Shown piece after piece: positions 28,143 to 37,054 of a stretch of 64,000 nt of DNA. A program made the translations under genes and the position numbers. The notes under the pieces are model-generated. The model worked only from the letters and a program-made list of their open reading frames with translations. It had not been told where the DNA came from and did no database searches. Position 1 is the first letter of the stretch. Each line of letters starts with the position of its first letter. Source of the DNA: CAYVTD01 sp964577665 (GTDB lineage Bacteria; Bacteroidota; Ignavibacteria; Kapaibacteriales; UBA2268); contig CAZOBD010000003.1 of the NCBI GenBank assembly GCA_964577665.1, positions 4,463 through 68,462 on the forward strand. Direction: 5' to 3'.

Positions 28143-29138
28143 CTACCACCACCATTCGCTCTTCGAGCTTCTGTTCATCAAGTCTTGCAGTGCAGAGCGC
28201 GGATTTTTATCATTGAAAAGGATTTCATACATCTGCTCGCATATCGGCATTTCCACTGACAGCTTTTTTCCCAATTTATAAGCAGATTTTGTAGTATTAA
28301 CCCCTTCTGCAATCATTTTCATCTGTTTTGATACTTCCCGGGCAGATATACCTTTTCCGATTTGCTCGCCTAAGTAACGGTTGCGGCTGTGCTTGCTCGA
28401 GCAAGTAACAACAAGGTCGCCGAGCCCTGATAGACCTGAAAAAGTAAGAGGTTTTGCTCCCAAAGCAGAACCGAGCCGGGTCATTTCCGCAAGGCCCCTG
28501 GTAATGAGAGCAGCTTTAGTATTGTCTCCCATTTCTAAACCGTCAATAATTCCTGCGGCTATGGCTATTATGTTTTTCAGAGCGCCGCCCAGTTCGCAGC
28601 CGGTTACGTCTTTAGAAGTATATACCCTGAAAACATCGTTGTTCAACAAATCCTGCACCATTTGAGCCGTCTTATTGCTGCTTGAGGCTGTTACTACTGT
28701 CGTAGGCATTCGTTTTACAACTTCCTCGGCATGGCTCGGTCCGGTGATTACAGCATAATTATCTTCTTTCAGGTTTAGTTTTTCAAAAGATATCTGAGAG
28801 ATTCTTTTCAATGAATCAGATTCAATCCCCTTAGCTCCGTTTATCAAATACTTACTTTCAAATGAAAAGTTTAAGGCATCAAATGTTTTATTTATGAATT
28901 TTGTCGGGACTGTCAGAAAAATTACATCATATTCGGATAGCTTATTCATATCATTAACTGCGCATACCCCCTCCGGGATTTTTGCAGAAGGCAGATACAT
29001 ACTGTTTGATCTGTTTTCATTAATCTCATCTGCAAGTTCTTTTTCAAATGCCCAAAGACAAACTTGATGACCGTTGTCTGCCAACACGGTGGATATCGAC
29101 GTCCCCCAGCCTCCGGCACCCATTACTCCTATTTTCAT
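28143..29138 (-). CDS. gpsA: Glycerol-3-phosphate dehydrogenase [NAD(P)+]
   Basis: A 331-residue enzyme reducing dihydroxyacetone phosphate to sn-glycerol-3-phosphate for phospholipid synthesis. The N-terminal Rossmann motif is MGAGGWGTSISTVLADNGH. Later landmarks are VITGPSHAEEV, the catalytic region GGALKNIIAIAAGI with its lysine, and FSGLSGLGDLVVTC. Length is normal. It lies 60 bases downstream of plsY, whose enzyme uses its product, at the end of the operon that begins with the TPR-CHAT gene. Confidence 0.96.
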   Translation of the reverse strand: MKIGVMGAGGWGTSISTVLADNGHQVCLWAFEKELADEINENRSNSMYLPSAKIPEGVCAVNDMNKLSEYDVIFLTVPTKFINKTFDALNFSFESKYLINGAKGIESDSLKRISQISFEKLNLKEDNYAVITGPSHAEEVVKRMPTTVVTASSSNKTAQMVQDLLNNDVFRVYTSKDVTGCELGGALKNIIAIAAGIIDGLEMGDNTKAALITRGLAEMTRLGSALGAKPLTFSGLSGLGDLVVTCSSKHSRNRYLGEQIGKGISAREVSKQMKMIAEGVNTTKSAYKLGKKLSVEMPICEQMYEILFNDKNPRSALQDLMNRSSKSEWWW

Positions 29139-29198
29139 AAAACCTCATTCTTTCTTAATTCACTTCGGCTGTACACAGGATATTAACAAAAATATTAT

Positions 29199-29882
29199 TT
29201 ATTTCTTCAATTTTATTTTAACAAGCTGCAGCTTTGAAAATTTGTTTTCCTCACCTTTAATCAGCCTTCCGACGTTAGAGCGGTGAGTGAAAATAAGCAG
29301 CGCGCTTAATGCAAGAAAAAAATAAATTAAAACATCATAATCAGGTATCATTACTCCGAAAAAGTTATATCGAAGAAAAAGCGAAGAAGGAACCGCAACA
29401 GATGCAGCAATCGAGCCGAGGGAAATATAACCGGAAAAAACAACGACAAGCACAAAAATTGACAAAGCTATAACAGCATCAACGGGCACTATGCCGATAA
29501 GCATTCCGGCTGCGGTATTTATGCCTTTTCCTCCTTTAAACCCTGCAAAAACAGTCCAGATATGTCCGCAGACAGCGCTTACTCCGGCGATGAACTGAAG
29601 CATAAGAGGTTCGGAAAAAATTCCCTGCATTTCAATACCGGAACCTATCAAGGGAGCTATTAGAAGAACAGCAGCAATTCCTTTTAAAATATCGGCTATT
29701 TGCACCACAATACCCCATTTCCATCCCAGCACACGGAACGCATTAGTGCTTCCCATATTGCCGCTGCCCTTTTCTCTTATGTCAAATCCGAAAAAAGCCT
29801 TGCTGACTATCAGCGCAGATGGCAGAGAACCTGCAAGATATGATAATACTATTATTAATAATATTCTAAAAGTGTCTTCCAT
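29199..29882 (-). CDS. plsY: Glycerol-3-phosphate acyltransferase PlsY
   Basis: A 227-residue polytopic inner-membrane enzyme transferring an acyl group from acyl phosphate to glycerol-3-phosphate. The three PlsY motifs are visible: SYLAGSLPSALIVSK, EKGSGNMGSTNAFRVLGWK and a FKGGKGINTAAG loop. It is followed by gpsA, a common pairing. The C-terminal LIFTHRSNVGRLIKGEENKF is typical. Confidence 0.95.
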   Translation of the reverse strand: MEDTFRILLIIVLSYLAGSLPSALIVSKAFFGFDIREKGSGNMGSTNAFRVLGWKWGIVVQIADILKGIAAVLLIAPLIGSGIEMQGIFSEPLMLQFIAGVSAVCGHIWTVFAGFKGGKGINTAAGMLIGIVPVDAVIALSIFVLVVVFSGYISLGSIAASVAVPSSLFLRYNFFGVMIPDYDVLIYFFLALSALLIFTHRSNVGRLIKGEENKFSKLQLVKIKLKK

Positions 29883-29947
29883 TTTCTAATTATTCTTTAC
29901 TTTTTTTCAATTCCGATTCTTTTTCAAAAATATGGCAAAAATTTTTT

Positions 29948-30721
29948 TTAATCAAGAAATTTTGCGAAATAACCAAGACTGATGCCTGCCGCAACAGCTA
30001 CGTTTAAAGATTCCGCGTGTCCCTTACCATTGATTTTAAACTTAATATCGGCAATCTCATTTAGTTCCTTGCTTACACCTCTTGATTCATTGCCAAATAC
30101 AACCCCGAAAAGCTTGTTATTTACATTTATCTCTTTTATATCAACTGCTTCATCAAGGGAAGATACATATAAAACAGCATCGGCAAAATGCTTTTTCAGG
30201 AATAAACGTATATCACCGCTTTGAATTATTTTCATATTGAAAAGAGAACCCATGGAACTGCGAATTGTTTTAGGATTGTAAATATCGGCACAACCTTCAC
30301 TCATGAAAACCTGCCTAAAGCCGAACCAGTCAGCAGTTCTTATTATCGTACCTGTATTGCCCGGATCCGAGATTTCATCCAGAACAATAAAAGGATTATT
30401 TAATAAGGGTTTATCTTCAATGATAAAAGATGTGGCAGCAATACCCTGAGGTGTTTGGGTATCGGTGATTTTATTAAAATCTTTTTCAGACAATGTAAAT
30501 ACATTTTGCGGATTTTTTTTTGAAAAGTCAATTATCTCAGGATTCGTAATCAAAAATCGTTCAGAGATATACAGTGAGTCAATAACGTACCTGCTTTTCA
30601 GAAGCTCTTCACACAGTTTTTCTCCTTCAGCGAGAAATAACCCGAAAAGCTGTCTGTATTTCTTTTGCTTTAGTGAAGAAATTTTCTTAATGAGTTTTTT
30701 TTCGGGAGTTTGATATTTCAT
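29948..30721 (-). CDS. SPOUT-family 23S rRNA (guanosine-2'-O)-methyltransferase, RlmB-like
   Basis: A 257-residue SpoU methyltransferase with an N-terminal L30e-like substrate-binding region (EGEKLCEELLKS) and a C-terminal knot domain: LDEISDPGNTGTIIRTADWFG, FGNESRGVSKELNEIAD, and ESLNVAVAAGISLGY. The ATG at 30721 is preferred to one 40 codons upstream (30841). It forms ATGA with the CHAT stop codon (4-base overlap), and the upstream extension lies wholly inside the CHAT coding region. Translational coupling to the TPR-CHAT gene is therefore likely. The specific target nucleotide cannot be told. Confidence 0.88.
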   Translation of the reverse strand: MKYQTPEKKLIKKISSLKQKKYRQLFGLFLAEGEKLCEELLKSRYVIDSLYISERFLITNPEIIDFSKKNPQNVFTLSEKDFNKITDTQTPQGIAATSFIIEDKPLLNNPFIVLDEISDPGNTGTIIRTADWFGFRQVFMSEGCADIYNPKTIRSSMGSLFNMKIIQSGDIRLFLKKHFADAVLYVSSLDEAVDIKEINVNNKLFGVVFGNESRGVSKELNEIADIKFKINGKGHAESLNVAVAAGISLGYFAKFLD

Positions 30722-33558
30722 CGGAGACTGCCGCTGCCAATTAAAATAAAAGCACCCCAGTAATATGGATGACTGTATTTCTTTTTTACATGCTCCTGAG
30801 CATATTTGAAAGCTGCTGAAAGATTTTTCCCCTTTGTCCACTCAGTATAAAGCGAAGTCATAAGCTCCCGTGTGGTTTTATCATCGACCTTCCAGAGACT
30901 CATTATGACTGCGTCGGCGCCTGCCGACTGAAAAGCTCTCTGCAGCCCGTAAACTCCTTCGCCGTTTTTAATTACGCCGAGACCGGTTTCGCAGGCGCTA
31001 AGCACAACGAGACTGGTTCCGTTCAGCTTTAGATTTTTTGTTTCAAGAGCAGTCAGAAGACCGTTTTCATAGCTGTCATAATCCAGTTCACTTTCTTTAA
31101 GAAAGTTTTCAGCGCCTGCAAAAAGAAGTCCTGACCGCAAAAGAGGATTTTCACGGGACTTGACAGCATCGGTACAGCAGACCGCCATTCTCAGCGAGTC
31201 GGTTTCACTTTCTAAAAAGTACCCGTGAGTAGCAATATGCAGAATCTCGGGGGAATTGAGATTTTTAATAATTTTCTCGCTGGCTTCCATCTGTTCGTAT
31301 GCTTTCACCTGCCAGGTATTTTTTTCTAAAATGCTTTTAATACTATTTATTTCTATTTCTGTTTCAGGCAGTTCGGAAATGCCGTTTCGCATTCCGAAAA
31401 AACCTGCCAGCCTGCTTCTTTCGGGAGCTGGGATTTCCATATCTTCTTCACTATTGGCTTGTTCACCATCGGCAGGTATTTTATACTTAGGGTATCCAAT
31501 CAATGCTGCTTCTTTTTTCACGGGTCTTATGCCGTCGTTTTTATCAGCAAGATCGGCAGTATTAGTTACAATCACAATTTCGTGATGATCGATAACATAA
31601 GATTCATCGGTTTTTTTCAAAGTATTTAGGTTTATCTTGTTATATACTCCGTCGGGTGAAATAAATATTCTTTCTATTCCCTGAAGATTTTCTTCAATGG
31701 GAGCCCAGAAATTCCGGTAAGTGTATTTATCGTCTATTTTAAACTTAATTCGTTTATGGTAGTTATTTAAAAAACCGTGCTCAAGAGACCAGCCGTTATC
31801 TAAAAGCACAAGTTCCGGAGCTTCTTTGGTATCGGGCTTTACAATCAATGCAGCGTAAAAAACTGTATCTGTCCATTTCATATCGAAATATTCGATGCGG
31901 ACTATTTCTACGGCAGCCTCATTCTTTCCGAGAGCAGCCTGTACATCTCGCCAAGTTGGATTTTTCGATTCTAAGCTCGATAGAAACTCGGCAGATTGCT
32001 TGGAAATTTCCTTTTCGAGTATGGAGGACTCTTTTGCCAGAGAGTCTATTCTCTTTTTTAATGAGGCGGCTTCAGCGCTGCGGTAGCTGTAAAGTTTTGC
32101 AAGCTCGCTTTTTTTATCGAGCCATATTTCATATTTAGTAATAAGAGATTCATCGCCTGTTTGATAAATTGATTCTCTGATTTTTTTATTGGTCTTCAGC
32201 AGAAATGCTTTTGTAGCAATAGTCAGATCATACATTTTTGCTAAAAGCTCTTTATCACGGTCTCTATGCATAAGCACGAAATTATTCATCAAGTCGAACC
32301 GGTCTCTGAAAGAAAAGTAAAATGCGGCTTTTTCATTTTCACTTAAAAAAGGAATAAACTGATCAATCAGCTTTAAATAGAGGTCGAAAGCCTCGAAATA
32401 CTTTTCTTTAGCTTGTTTGTAGTCCCCCATTTGATTTAAAATGCCTGCAAGATTATGCAGAGAGTTAATATATCGAAGATGATTTTTGCCGAAAAGTACC
32501 TCTCTGATGTAAACAGCCTGTGAAAGATATTCTAATGCCTTTTCATTTCTGCCCTGTATGCGGTTTAAAACGCCTAAATTGTTTATGCAGTCGGAAACCA
32601 TCGGGTGAGCATTACCGTATCTTCTTTCAAGAATGAGCTTTGCTTTTAGAAAAAGTGATTCGGCTTTTGCGTAGCTGCCTGATGACCACTGCACAATACC
32701 AAAATAATAAAGTGTTTCCGCATATTTAGGATCAGACTGCATTTCACTGCTCTGCTGCAGTTTCTCGGCTTTTTCGAGATAAGGTTTAGCTGATTCTGTT
32801 TTTCCGGTGTGAATGTAAGATTCGGCAAGATATAAATACGCTTTCATTGTTTCAGAATTAGTCTCTCCTAAGTGCCGTTTTAAAATGTCTGCGGACTCTT
32901 TGAAATAGGGTATCGCTTTTTCGTAGATATTCAGCTCCATGTAAAGAATTGCCAGATTAAGCAGTGATTTACCGTACGAAGCATTGTCCATGCCTATGGT
33001 CTTCTCTTTCAGCTCGACTGCTCTATTGTAATACTTTTCTGCTTTTTCATAAGAGCCTATACTTTGGTATAGCTCTCCAAGATTATTTAAGGAATAGGCA
33101 TAAGATGAATCTAGTTCTCCGACGGTTCTTGCTTTTATATCCAGAGCTTCTTCCAGCAGGGGAAGCGCTTCGCTGTATCTGCCTAAAGTCTGTAATACAG
33201 CGCTTAGATTATTCAGAGCACTTGCGTAATTTCTGCTTTCACTACCTTGGGAACTTTTTATTAAATCCTTATGCAGGGTGAATTTTTCTACTGCTTTTTC
33301 ATATTCTCCGGTTCTATAATAAACTTCACCTATCAGAGCGTGAGAAAAAGCGGCATATTTCGATTCGGAAGCGTCATTTTGCTTTGTTACGGAAAGCGCT
33401 TTTTGAGCATAAACCATAGCAGAATCGAAATTATTTTTACTTAGAAAAAGCTCTGCTCTTTCATAAAACGGATTCCATTCACTCTCTATCCATATTTGTG
33501 ATAATACAGGAATAAAGGTTAATAAATACAAAGAAGCTGTTAATAATACTTTTTTCAT
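30718..33558 (-). CDS. Exported TPR-CHAT caspase-like protease
   Basis: A 946-residue protein. A signal peptide (LLTASLYLLTFIPVLS) is followed by many TPR repeats from about 30 to 430 (such as AFSHALIGEVYYRTGEYEKA and YAYSLNNLGELYQSIGSYEK) and a helical linker. The C-terminal CHAT domain (about 640-945) has catalytic H778 in HIATHGYF and C856 in SACETGLG, so the caspase-like dyad is intact. CHAT proteases serve in bacterial defence and regulated proteolysis (for example Craspase), but TPR-CHAT fusions with signal peptides are mostly uncharacterised. It begins an operon with a SPOUT methyltransferase, plsY and gpsA. Substrate unknown. Confidence 0.9.
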   Translation of the reverse strand: MKKVLLTASLYLLTFIPVLSQIWIESEWNPFYERAELFLSKNNFDSAMVYAQKALSVTKQNDASESKYAAFSHALIGEVYYRTGEYEKAVEKFTLHKDLIKSSQGSESRNYASALNNLSAVLQTLGRYSEALPLLEEALDIKARTVGELDSSYAYSLNNLGELYQSIGSYEKAEKYYNRAVELKEKTIGMDNASYGKSLLNLAILYMELNIYEKAIPYFKESADILKRHLGETNSETMKAYLYLAESYIHTGKTESAKPYLEKAEKLQQSSEMQSDPKYAETLYYFGIVQWSSGSYAKAESLFLKAKLILERRYGNAHPMVSDCINNLGVLNRIQGRNEKALEYLSQAVYIREVLFGKNHLRYINSLHNLAGILNQMGDYKQAKEKYFEAFDLYLKLIDQFIPFLSENEKAAFYFSFRDRFDLMNNFVLMHRDRDKELLAKMYDLTIATKAFLLKTNKKIRESIYQTGDESLITKYEIWLDKKSELAKLYSYRSAEAASLKKRIDSLAKESSILEKEISKQSAEFLSSLESKNPTWRDVQAALGKNEAAVEIVRIEYFDMKWTDTVFYAALIVKPDTKEAPELVLLDNGWSLEHGFLNNYHKRIKFKIDDKYTYRNFWAPIEENLQGIERIFISPDGVYNKINLNTLKKTDESYVIDHHEIVIVTNTADLADKNDGIRPVKKEAALIGYPKYKIPADGEQANSEEDMEIPAPERSRLAGFFGMRNGISELPETEIEINSIKSILEKNTWQVKAYEQMEASEKIIKNLNSPEILHIATHGYFLESETDSLRMAVCCTDAVKSRENPLLRSGLLFAGAENFLKESELDYDSYENGLLTALETKNLKLNGTSLVVLSACETGLGVIKNGEGVYGLQRAFQSAGADAVIMSLWKVDDKTTRELMTSLYTEWTKGKNLSAAFKYAQEHVKKKYSHPYYWGAFILIGSGSLR

Positions 33559-33642
33559 TCTATATATCCAAGAAATTTAAACTTCAATATTCAAAATTAA
33601 GAATAATAATAGATAAACGTATAAAAATAGCAAGAATTGAAT

Positions 33643-33668
33643 AAAAATAAAAGCGTGGCTGCTTTTTT
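33643..33668 (-). terminator. Weak hairpin terminator after tRNA-Ser
   Basis: Directly after the tRNA on the minus strand, AAAAGC and GCTTTT (plus-strand 33661-33666 and 33649-33654) flank a 6-base loop and run into TTTTATTTTTATT. The stem is short and AT-rich, so this is a low-confidence call. Confidence 0.3.
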
Positions 33669-33669
33669 G

Positions 33670-33756
33670 CGGAAAGAGTGGGATTCGAACCCACGGTACC
33701 CTCACGGGTACACACGCTCTCCAGGCGTGCCAGTTAAACCACTCCTGCATCTTTCC
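33670..33756 (-). tRNA. tRNA-Ser (GGA anticodon)
   Basis: An 87-base tRNA with a class II long variable arm. The acceptor stem GGAAAGA pairs with TCTTTCC, discriminator base G. The anticodon stem CACGC/GCGTG encloses loop CTGGAGA, giving anticodon GGA (reads UCC/UCU). The variable arm is TACCCGTGAGGGTA, and the T arm has GTGGGTTCGAATCCCAC. CCA is not encoded (CAA follows the discriminator). Confidence 0.95.
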
Positions 33757-33850
33757 GAGAGCGAAAATAATAAATTTCTTTTTCTTTTGCAAAAAAAATC
33801 ATAAATTAATTGTTTTTGCAATGCTAAAAATTATTCATCAGTAAAAATAA

Positions 33851-34969
33851 GTGCTCAAGTTTTTTATATCGGCAGGCGACCCTTCCGGCGACATTCATGC
33901 CGCAGGACTGATAAACAGGCTTAAAAACAAAATAGAAAAAGTGGAGTTTATCGGGCTTGGGGGGAAAAAGTGCGAACAGGAAGGCTTGAAAACTCTTGTA
34001 CCTTTGAAAGAAATCTCAGTCGTAGGTTTTTGGGAGGTAGCAAAAAAATATGCATTTTTTCTGAGATTGATGAAACAGTGCAAAGAAATATTGTCATCAG
34101 GCAGCATTGATGCCTTTATCCCGGTGGATTATCCCGGTTTCAATATTCCCCTTGCACACCATGCTAAAAAGAAATCTGTTCCTGTTATTTACTACATAGC
34201 ACCTCAGCTCTGGGCATGGGGCAGAAACCGGGCAAAAAAGCTGTCCGGCAGCGTCGATCTTCTGATGACCGTTTTTCCATTTGAGAAGGAATATTTCAAT
34301 GCTTTCGGATTGAATACTACTTTTACCGGGCACCCCCTGCTGGACGACCCCGTTTTTGAGGATATACCTCCTTTTGAAAAGCGGGAAAAGAGAATAGCTT
34401 TCCTGCCGGGAAGCAGACAGCAGGAAACTGAAAAGCATCTTCCTTTGTTAGAAAAGGTATCTTCTTTAATCAAGAAAAAAATGCCCGAATATGAAATAGG
34501 AATCGCCGTATCTTCTTTTGTTGATGATAACATTTACAAAGAATATTCCGGCAGGAACGGATGGACATTGTGGGATGACTCCCGGCTACTGATGAAAACC
34601 TCTGCCTCGGGAGTAGTTAAAACGGGAACCTCTACACTGGAGGCAGCGCTATGCGGTATGCCTTTTGTGATGATATACCGTACTTCTTCTCTTTCATATC
34701 TCTGGGGTAAAAGGCTGTTGAATCTGCCTTATGTTGCTATGCCCAATATACTTCTGAACAAAGAAACTGCCAGAGAATTTATTCAACATGATTTTACTCC
34801 GCAAAATGTTATGACTGAATTGAAAAGAATAACCGGAAACAGAAAAATCTATGAAAAGAAACAAAGAAATTTCGAAATAATCAGACAGATGCTTGGCGGA
34901 AGCGGTGCTGCGGAAATTGCAGCAAATGAAATTATAAGTTATCTTGACATTCGTCATCATGAAAATTAA
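33851..34969 (+). CDS. lpxB: Lipid-A-disaccharide synthase
   Basis: A 372-residue GT19 glycosyltransferase that joins UDP-diacylglucosamine and lipid X into lipid A disaccharide at the inner membrane. The start is GTG at 33851, giving FFISAGDPSGDIHAAGLI, the family's N-terminal signature. Further landmarks: FIPVDYPGFNIPLA, YYIAPQLWAWGRNRAKKL, LPGSRQQE, and KTGTSTLEAALCGMP. Length is usual. The next gene overlaps its 3' end, so the two are probably co-translated. Confidence 0.96.
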   Translation: MLKFFISAGDPSGDIHAAGLINRLKNKIEKVEFIGLGGKKCEQEGLKTLVPLKEISVVGFWEVAKKYAFFLRLMKQCKEILSSGSIDAFIPVDYPGFNIPLAHHAKKKSVPVIYYIAPQLWAWGRNRAKKLSGSVDLLMTVFPFEKEYFNAFGLNTTFTGHPLLDDPVFEDIPPFEKREKRIAFLPGSRQQETEKHLPLLEKVSSLIKKKMPEYEIGIAVSSFVDDNIYKEYSGRNGWTLWDDSRLLMKTSASGVVKTGTSTLEAALCGMPFVMIYRTSSLSYLWGKRLLNLPYVAMPNILLNKETAREFIQHDFTPQNVMTELKRITGNRKIYEKKQRNFEIIRQMLGGSGAAEIAANEIISYLDIRHHEN

Positions 34970-35570
34970 ATTTAAATACCGATTAGCAGTTTTCCTGTTA
35001 AACCTTATTTCAAAAACGTGGAAATATGAAATCTCCGGCAGTAAACCTGATAAACCCGGTATAGTTGCTTTCTGGCACGGTTCTATGCTGCCTGTATGGA
35101 AATATTTCGGAAGTAAAAATTCAGCAGCATTAGTAAGCAAGAGCAAAGACGGTGAAATATTAGCACATCTCCTAAAAAAATGGAGATTTACGCTTGTAAG
35201 AGGTTCTTCGAGGGACAGCGGCAAAGAAGCGCTGAGAAAAATTGTTGATTTGCCGGCGGAAAAATTTGTTCTTATCACTCCCGACGGACCACGCGGTCCG
35301 GCAAAGACTTTCAAGCCTGGGGCGGCTGTTGCGGCACTAAGGAGAGAATCTCCCCTTTACCTTTGCGGCGTAAGAATTTCATCTTACAGGGAATTTCTCA
35401 AAAGCTGGGACAGCTTCAAACTGCCTCTGCCTTTTTCAAAGATTAAGCTCAATTTTTCTAATGGATTTTTTATCGACAGCACTTCAAGCCGAGATAAGAT
35501 CGAAGAATTAATAGAGGAAGCCGAAGTAGAATTGAATAAACTTGATTCGAAGTCTCTCACCATACAATGA
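34959..35570 (+). CDS. DUF374 lysophospholipid acyltransferase-like protein
   Basis: A 203-residue protein of the DUF374 group, related to lysophospholipid/LPS acyltransferases. It has AFWHGSMLPVWKYF (the H-x4-D-like motif with an altered acid), VSKSKDGEI, LVRGSSRDSGKEAL, and ITPDGPRGPAKTFKPG, all diagnostic. ATG at 34959 overlaps lpxB by 11 bases; an in-frame start at 34944 is possible. Pairing with lpxB suggests acylation of lipid A or a Kdo-lipid A precursor, but the substrate is not known for this family. Confidence 0.82.
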   Translation: MKIKFKYRLAVFLLNLISKTWKYEISGSKPDKPGIVAFWHGSMLPVWKYFGSKNSAALVSKSKDGEILAHLLKKWRFTLVRGSSRDSGKEALRKIVDLPAEKFVLITPDGPRGPAKTFKPGAAVAALRRESPLYLCGVRISSYREFLKSWDSFKLPLPFSKIKLNFSNGFFIDSTSSRDKIEELIEEAEVELNKLDSKSLTIQ

Positions 35571-35737
35571 CAGTATTTAAATATTAATCTGCGAAACTGT
35601 GTTTCCTTCTGAGAATTCGAGGAGATTCGGAGTTATGGAAAAGAATTACTGACTAAAAGAGACTCAAAAATCGAAATAATCGAAAAGAACTTTTCATTCC
35701 GGCTAATGCAGAAATCTTAAGAATAAAGATTAGACTT

Positions 35738-35766
35738 GAGATTCGACATGTCAGTTTCAGAATGAC
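35738..35766 (+). repeat. Degenerate GAGATTC...CAGAATGAC intergenic repeat
   Basis: GAGATTCGACATGTCAGTTTCAGAATGAC is a diverged member of the family seen at 12225, 38091 and 58439. It supplies the spurious ATG at 35762, which is why the next gene's start was moved downstream. The rest of spacer 35571-35860 holds no gene. Confidence 0.5.
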
Positions 35767-35860
35767 AAAAAGAAATTTTTCGGAAGTTTCAAAAAATAAA
35801 TTATTTCAGAACTTAAGACGTCAGTTTTTAACGTATTTTTATAAAAAATTTAACAAAAAT

Positions 35861-37003
35861 ATGCGAAATATTCTTTTTTTGTTTTTTTTGATATTTTTTA
35901 TTCCTTTGCAGTCAATAGCAATAGATTTTTCCGTACCTGACAGTATCAGTAAGGAACTGAGGACAAGCCAGATAAAATATAACGAAAGAATCTGGACATT
36001 TAAAATATATTACCCGCCGAACTTCAGCCCGCTCAGGGTTCATCCTGTAGTTTTAGTTCTTTCGGGAGGTAATGCCTCTGAAAAAATTGCGGACTACACT
36101 TACCGTTCGCTTTTCAGAACTAAGGCTTTTAAGGGGTTCATAAAAATATTTCCGCTGGCGCCTGAAGGCATGACGCTGAAAGACCTCGACAGCTCTGAAA
36201 TTGTCGATTTCATCTATATTATAAAAGACAGTGAATTTTTCAAAAATACTCACTGGTTTTTGGCGGGCATCTCAAGCGGCGGTATAGCGGCTTTCAATTT
36301 TGCACGCTTTGCACCGGAGCGCTTCAGGGAAATCATGGTCATGCCCGGCGCTCCTTCTTTCGACAGCATACCTTCCGCATGGAAAAACTACAATGTTCTG
36401 CTCGCTTGGGGAGAAAATGACACTCTTTGGAAAAAGGCTTCTCTTAAGACCTCCGAAATGCTTCAATCTAAGGTAAACAAGGTGCTGACTTACGAGCTTG
36501 AAGGCATCGGTCATATTATTCCCCAACAATACAATATAGACAGCATTTACATGGATTTCTTCGAAAAATGTTATCCCGGATGGAACAAAAAACTGCCCGA
36601 TAAAATTGCTCTCGGTGAAATCAAATCCAGCGGTTTGGAGCTGCTGATTGACGAAAAGATATTAAAGATATACATGGCAGAAGAAATCGGCAAAGACGCT
36701 TTTATAAAAAAGATACTTATACAGCGTGACGAAGAGGGTGATTTTTTTCTCTATGGCGAGGGCAGTAAGGGAGAAGAAAACCTTATAATGAAAGTCTCCC
36801 TTACTTTCCAGGAAAAAAAACTTCTTTTAACTCTTCATTCCGTCCTCGAATACTGCATTACCGAAGGAGGCTGCCCGCAGCCCGTATTTTCCATTACCGG
36901 CAGATGTCAGTGCTCACGTCAAAGCGCAGGACAGGCAGTTAACTTTCACAGGCAGGAAGGCATTCAGCCGGGAAATGCCGGCTTAGGCGCTTTATTTCAT
37001 TAA
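35861..37003 (+). CDS. Exported alpha/beta-hydrolase with cysteine-containing C-terminal extension
   Basis: A 380-residue protein. The ATG at 35861 gives a clean signal peptide (MRNILFLFFLIFFIPLQS); an in-frame ATG at 35762 begins in an intergenic repeat and is unlikely. The hydrolase fold (about 40-255) shows a nucleophile elbow G-I-S138-S-G, an acid in WGENDTLW and histidine in EGIGHIIP, so a serine esterase or peptidase-like triad is intact. The extra 120 residues form a beta-rich region and then a tail with GGCPQPVF and GRCQCSR. Resembles esterase/PHB-depolymerase-like or poorly described Bacteroidota hydrolases. Substrate unknown. Confidence 0.75.
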   Translation: MRNILFLFFLIFFIPLQSIAIDFSVPDSISKELRTSQIKYNERIWTFKIYYPPNFSPLRVHPVVLVLSGGNASEKIADYTYRSLFRTKAFKGFIKIFPLAPEGMTLKDLDSSEIVDFIYIIKDSEFFKNTHWFLAGISSGGIAAFNFARFAPERFREIMVMPGAPSFDSIPSAWKNYNVLLAWGENDTLWKKASLKTSEMLQSKVNKVLTYELEGIGHIIPQQYNIDSIYMDFFEKCYPGWNKKLPDKIALGEIKSSGLELLIDEKILKIYMAEEIGKDAFIKKILIQRDEEGDFFLYGEGSKGEENLIMKVSLTFQEKKLLLTLHSVLEYCITEGGCPQPVFSITGRCQCSRQSAGQAVNFHRQEGIQPGNAGLGALFH

Positions 37004-37054
37004 ATACCTGTTTGAATATTCTTTTTTTTACAACAAAGAATTTAAAAATCTCTT

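Noticed and set aside
30722..30841. Upstream 40-codon extension of the RlmB-like methyltransferase
   Set aside because: It lies inside the CHAT coding region in another frame; the ATGA overlap start fits family length.
35762..35860. Upstream start of the alpha/beta-hydrolase gene
   Set aside because: It begins within a dispersed intergenic repeat and would bury the signal peptide.
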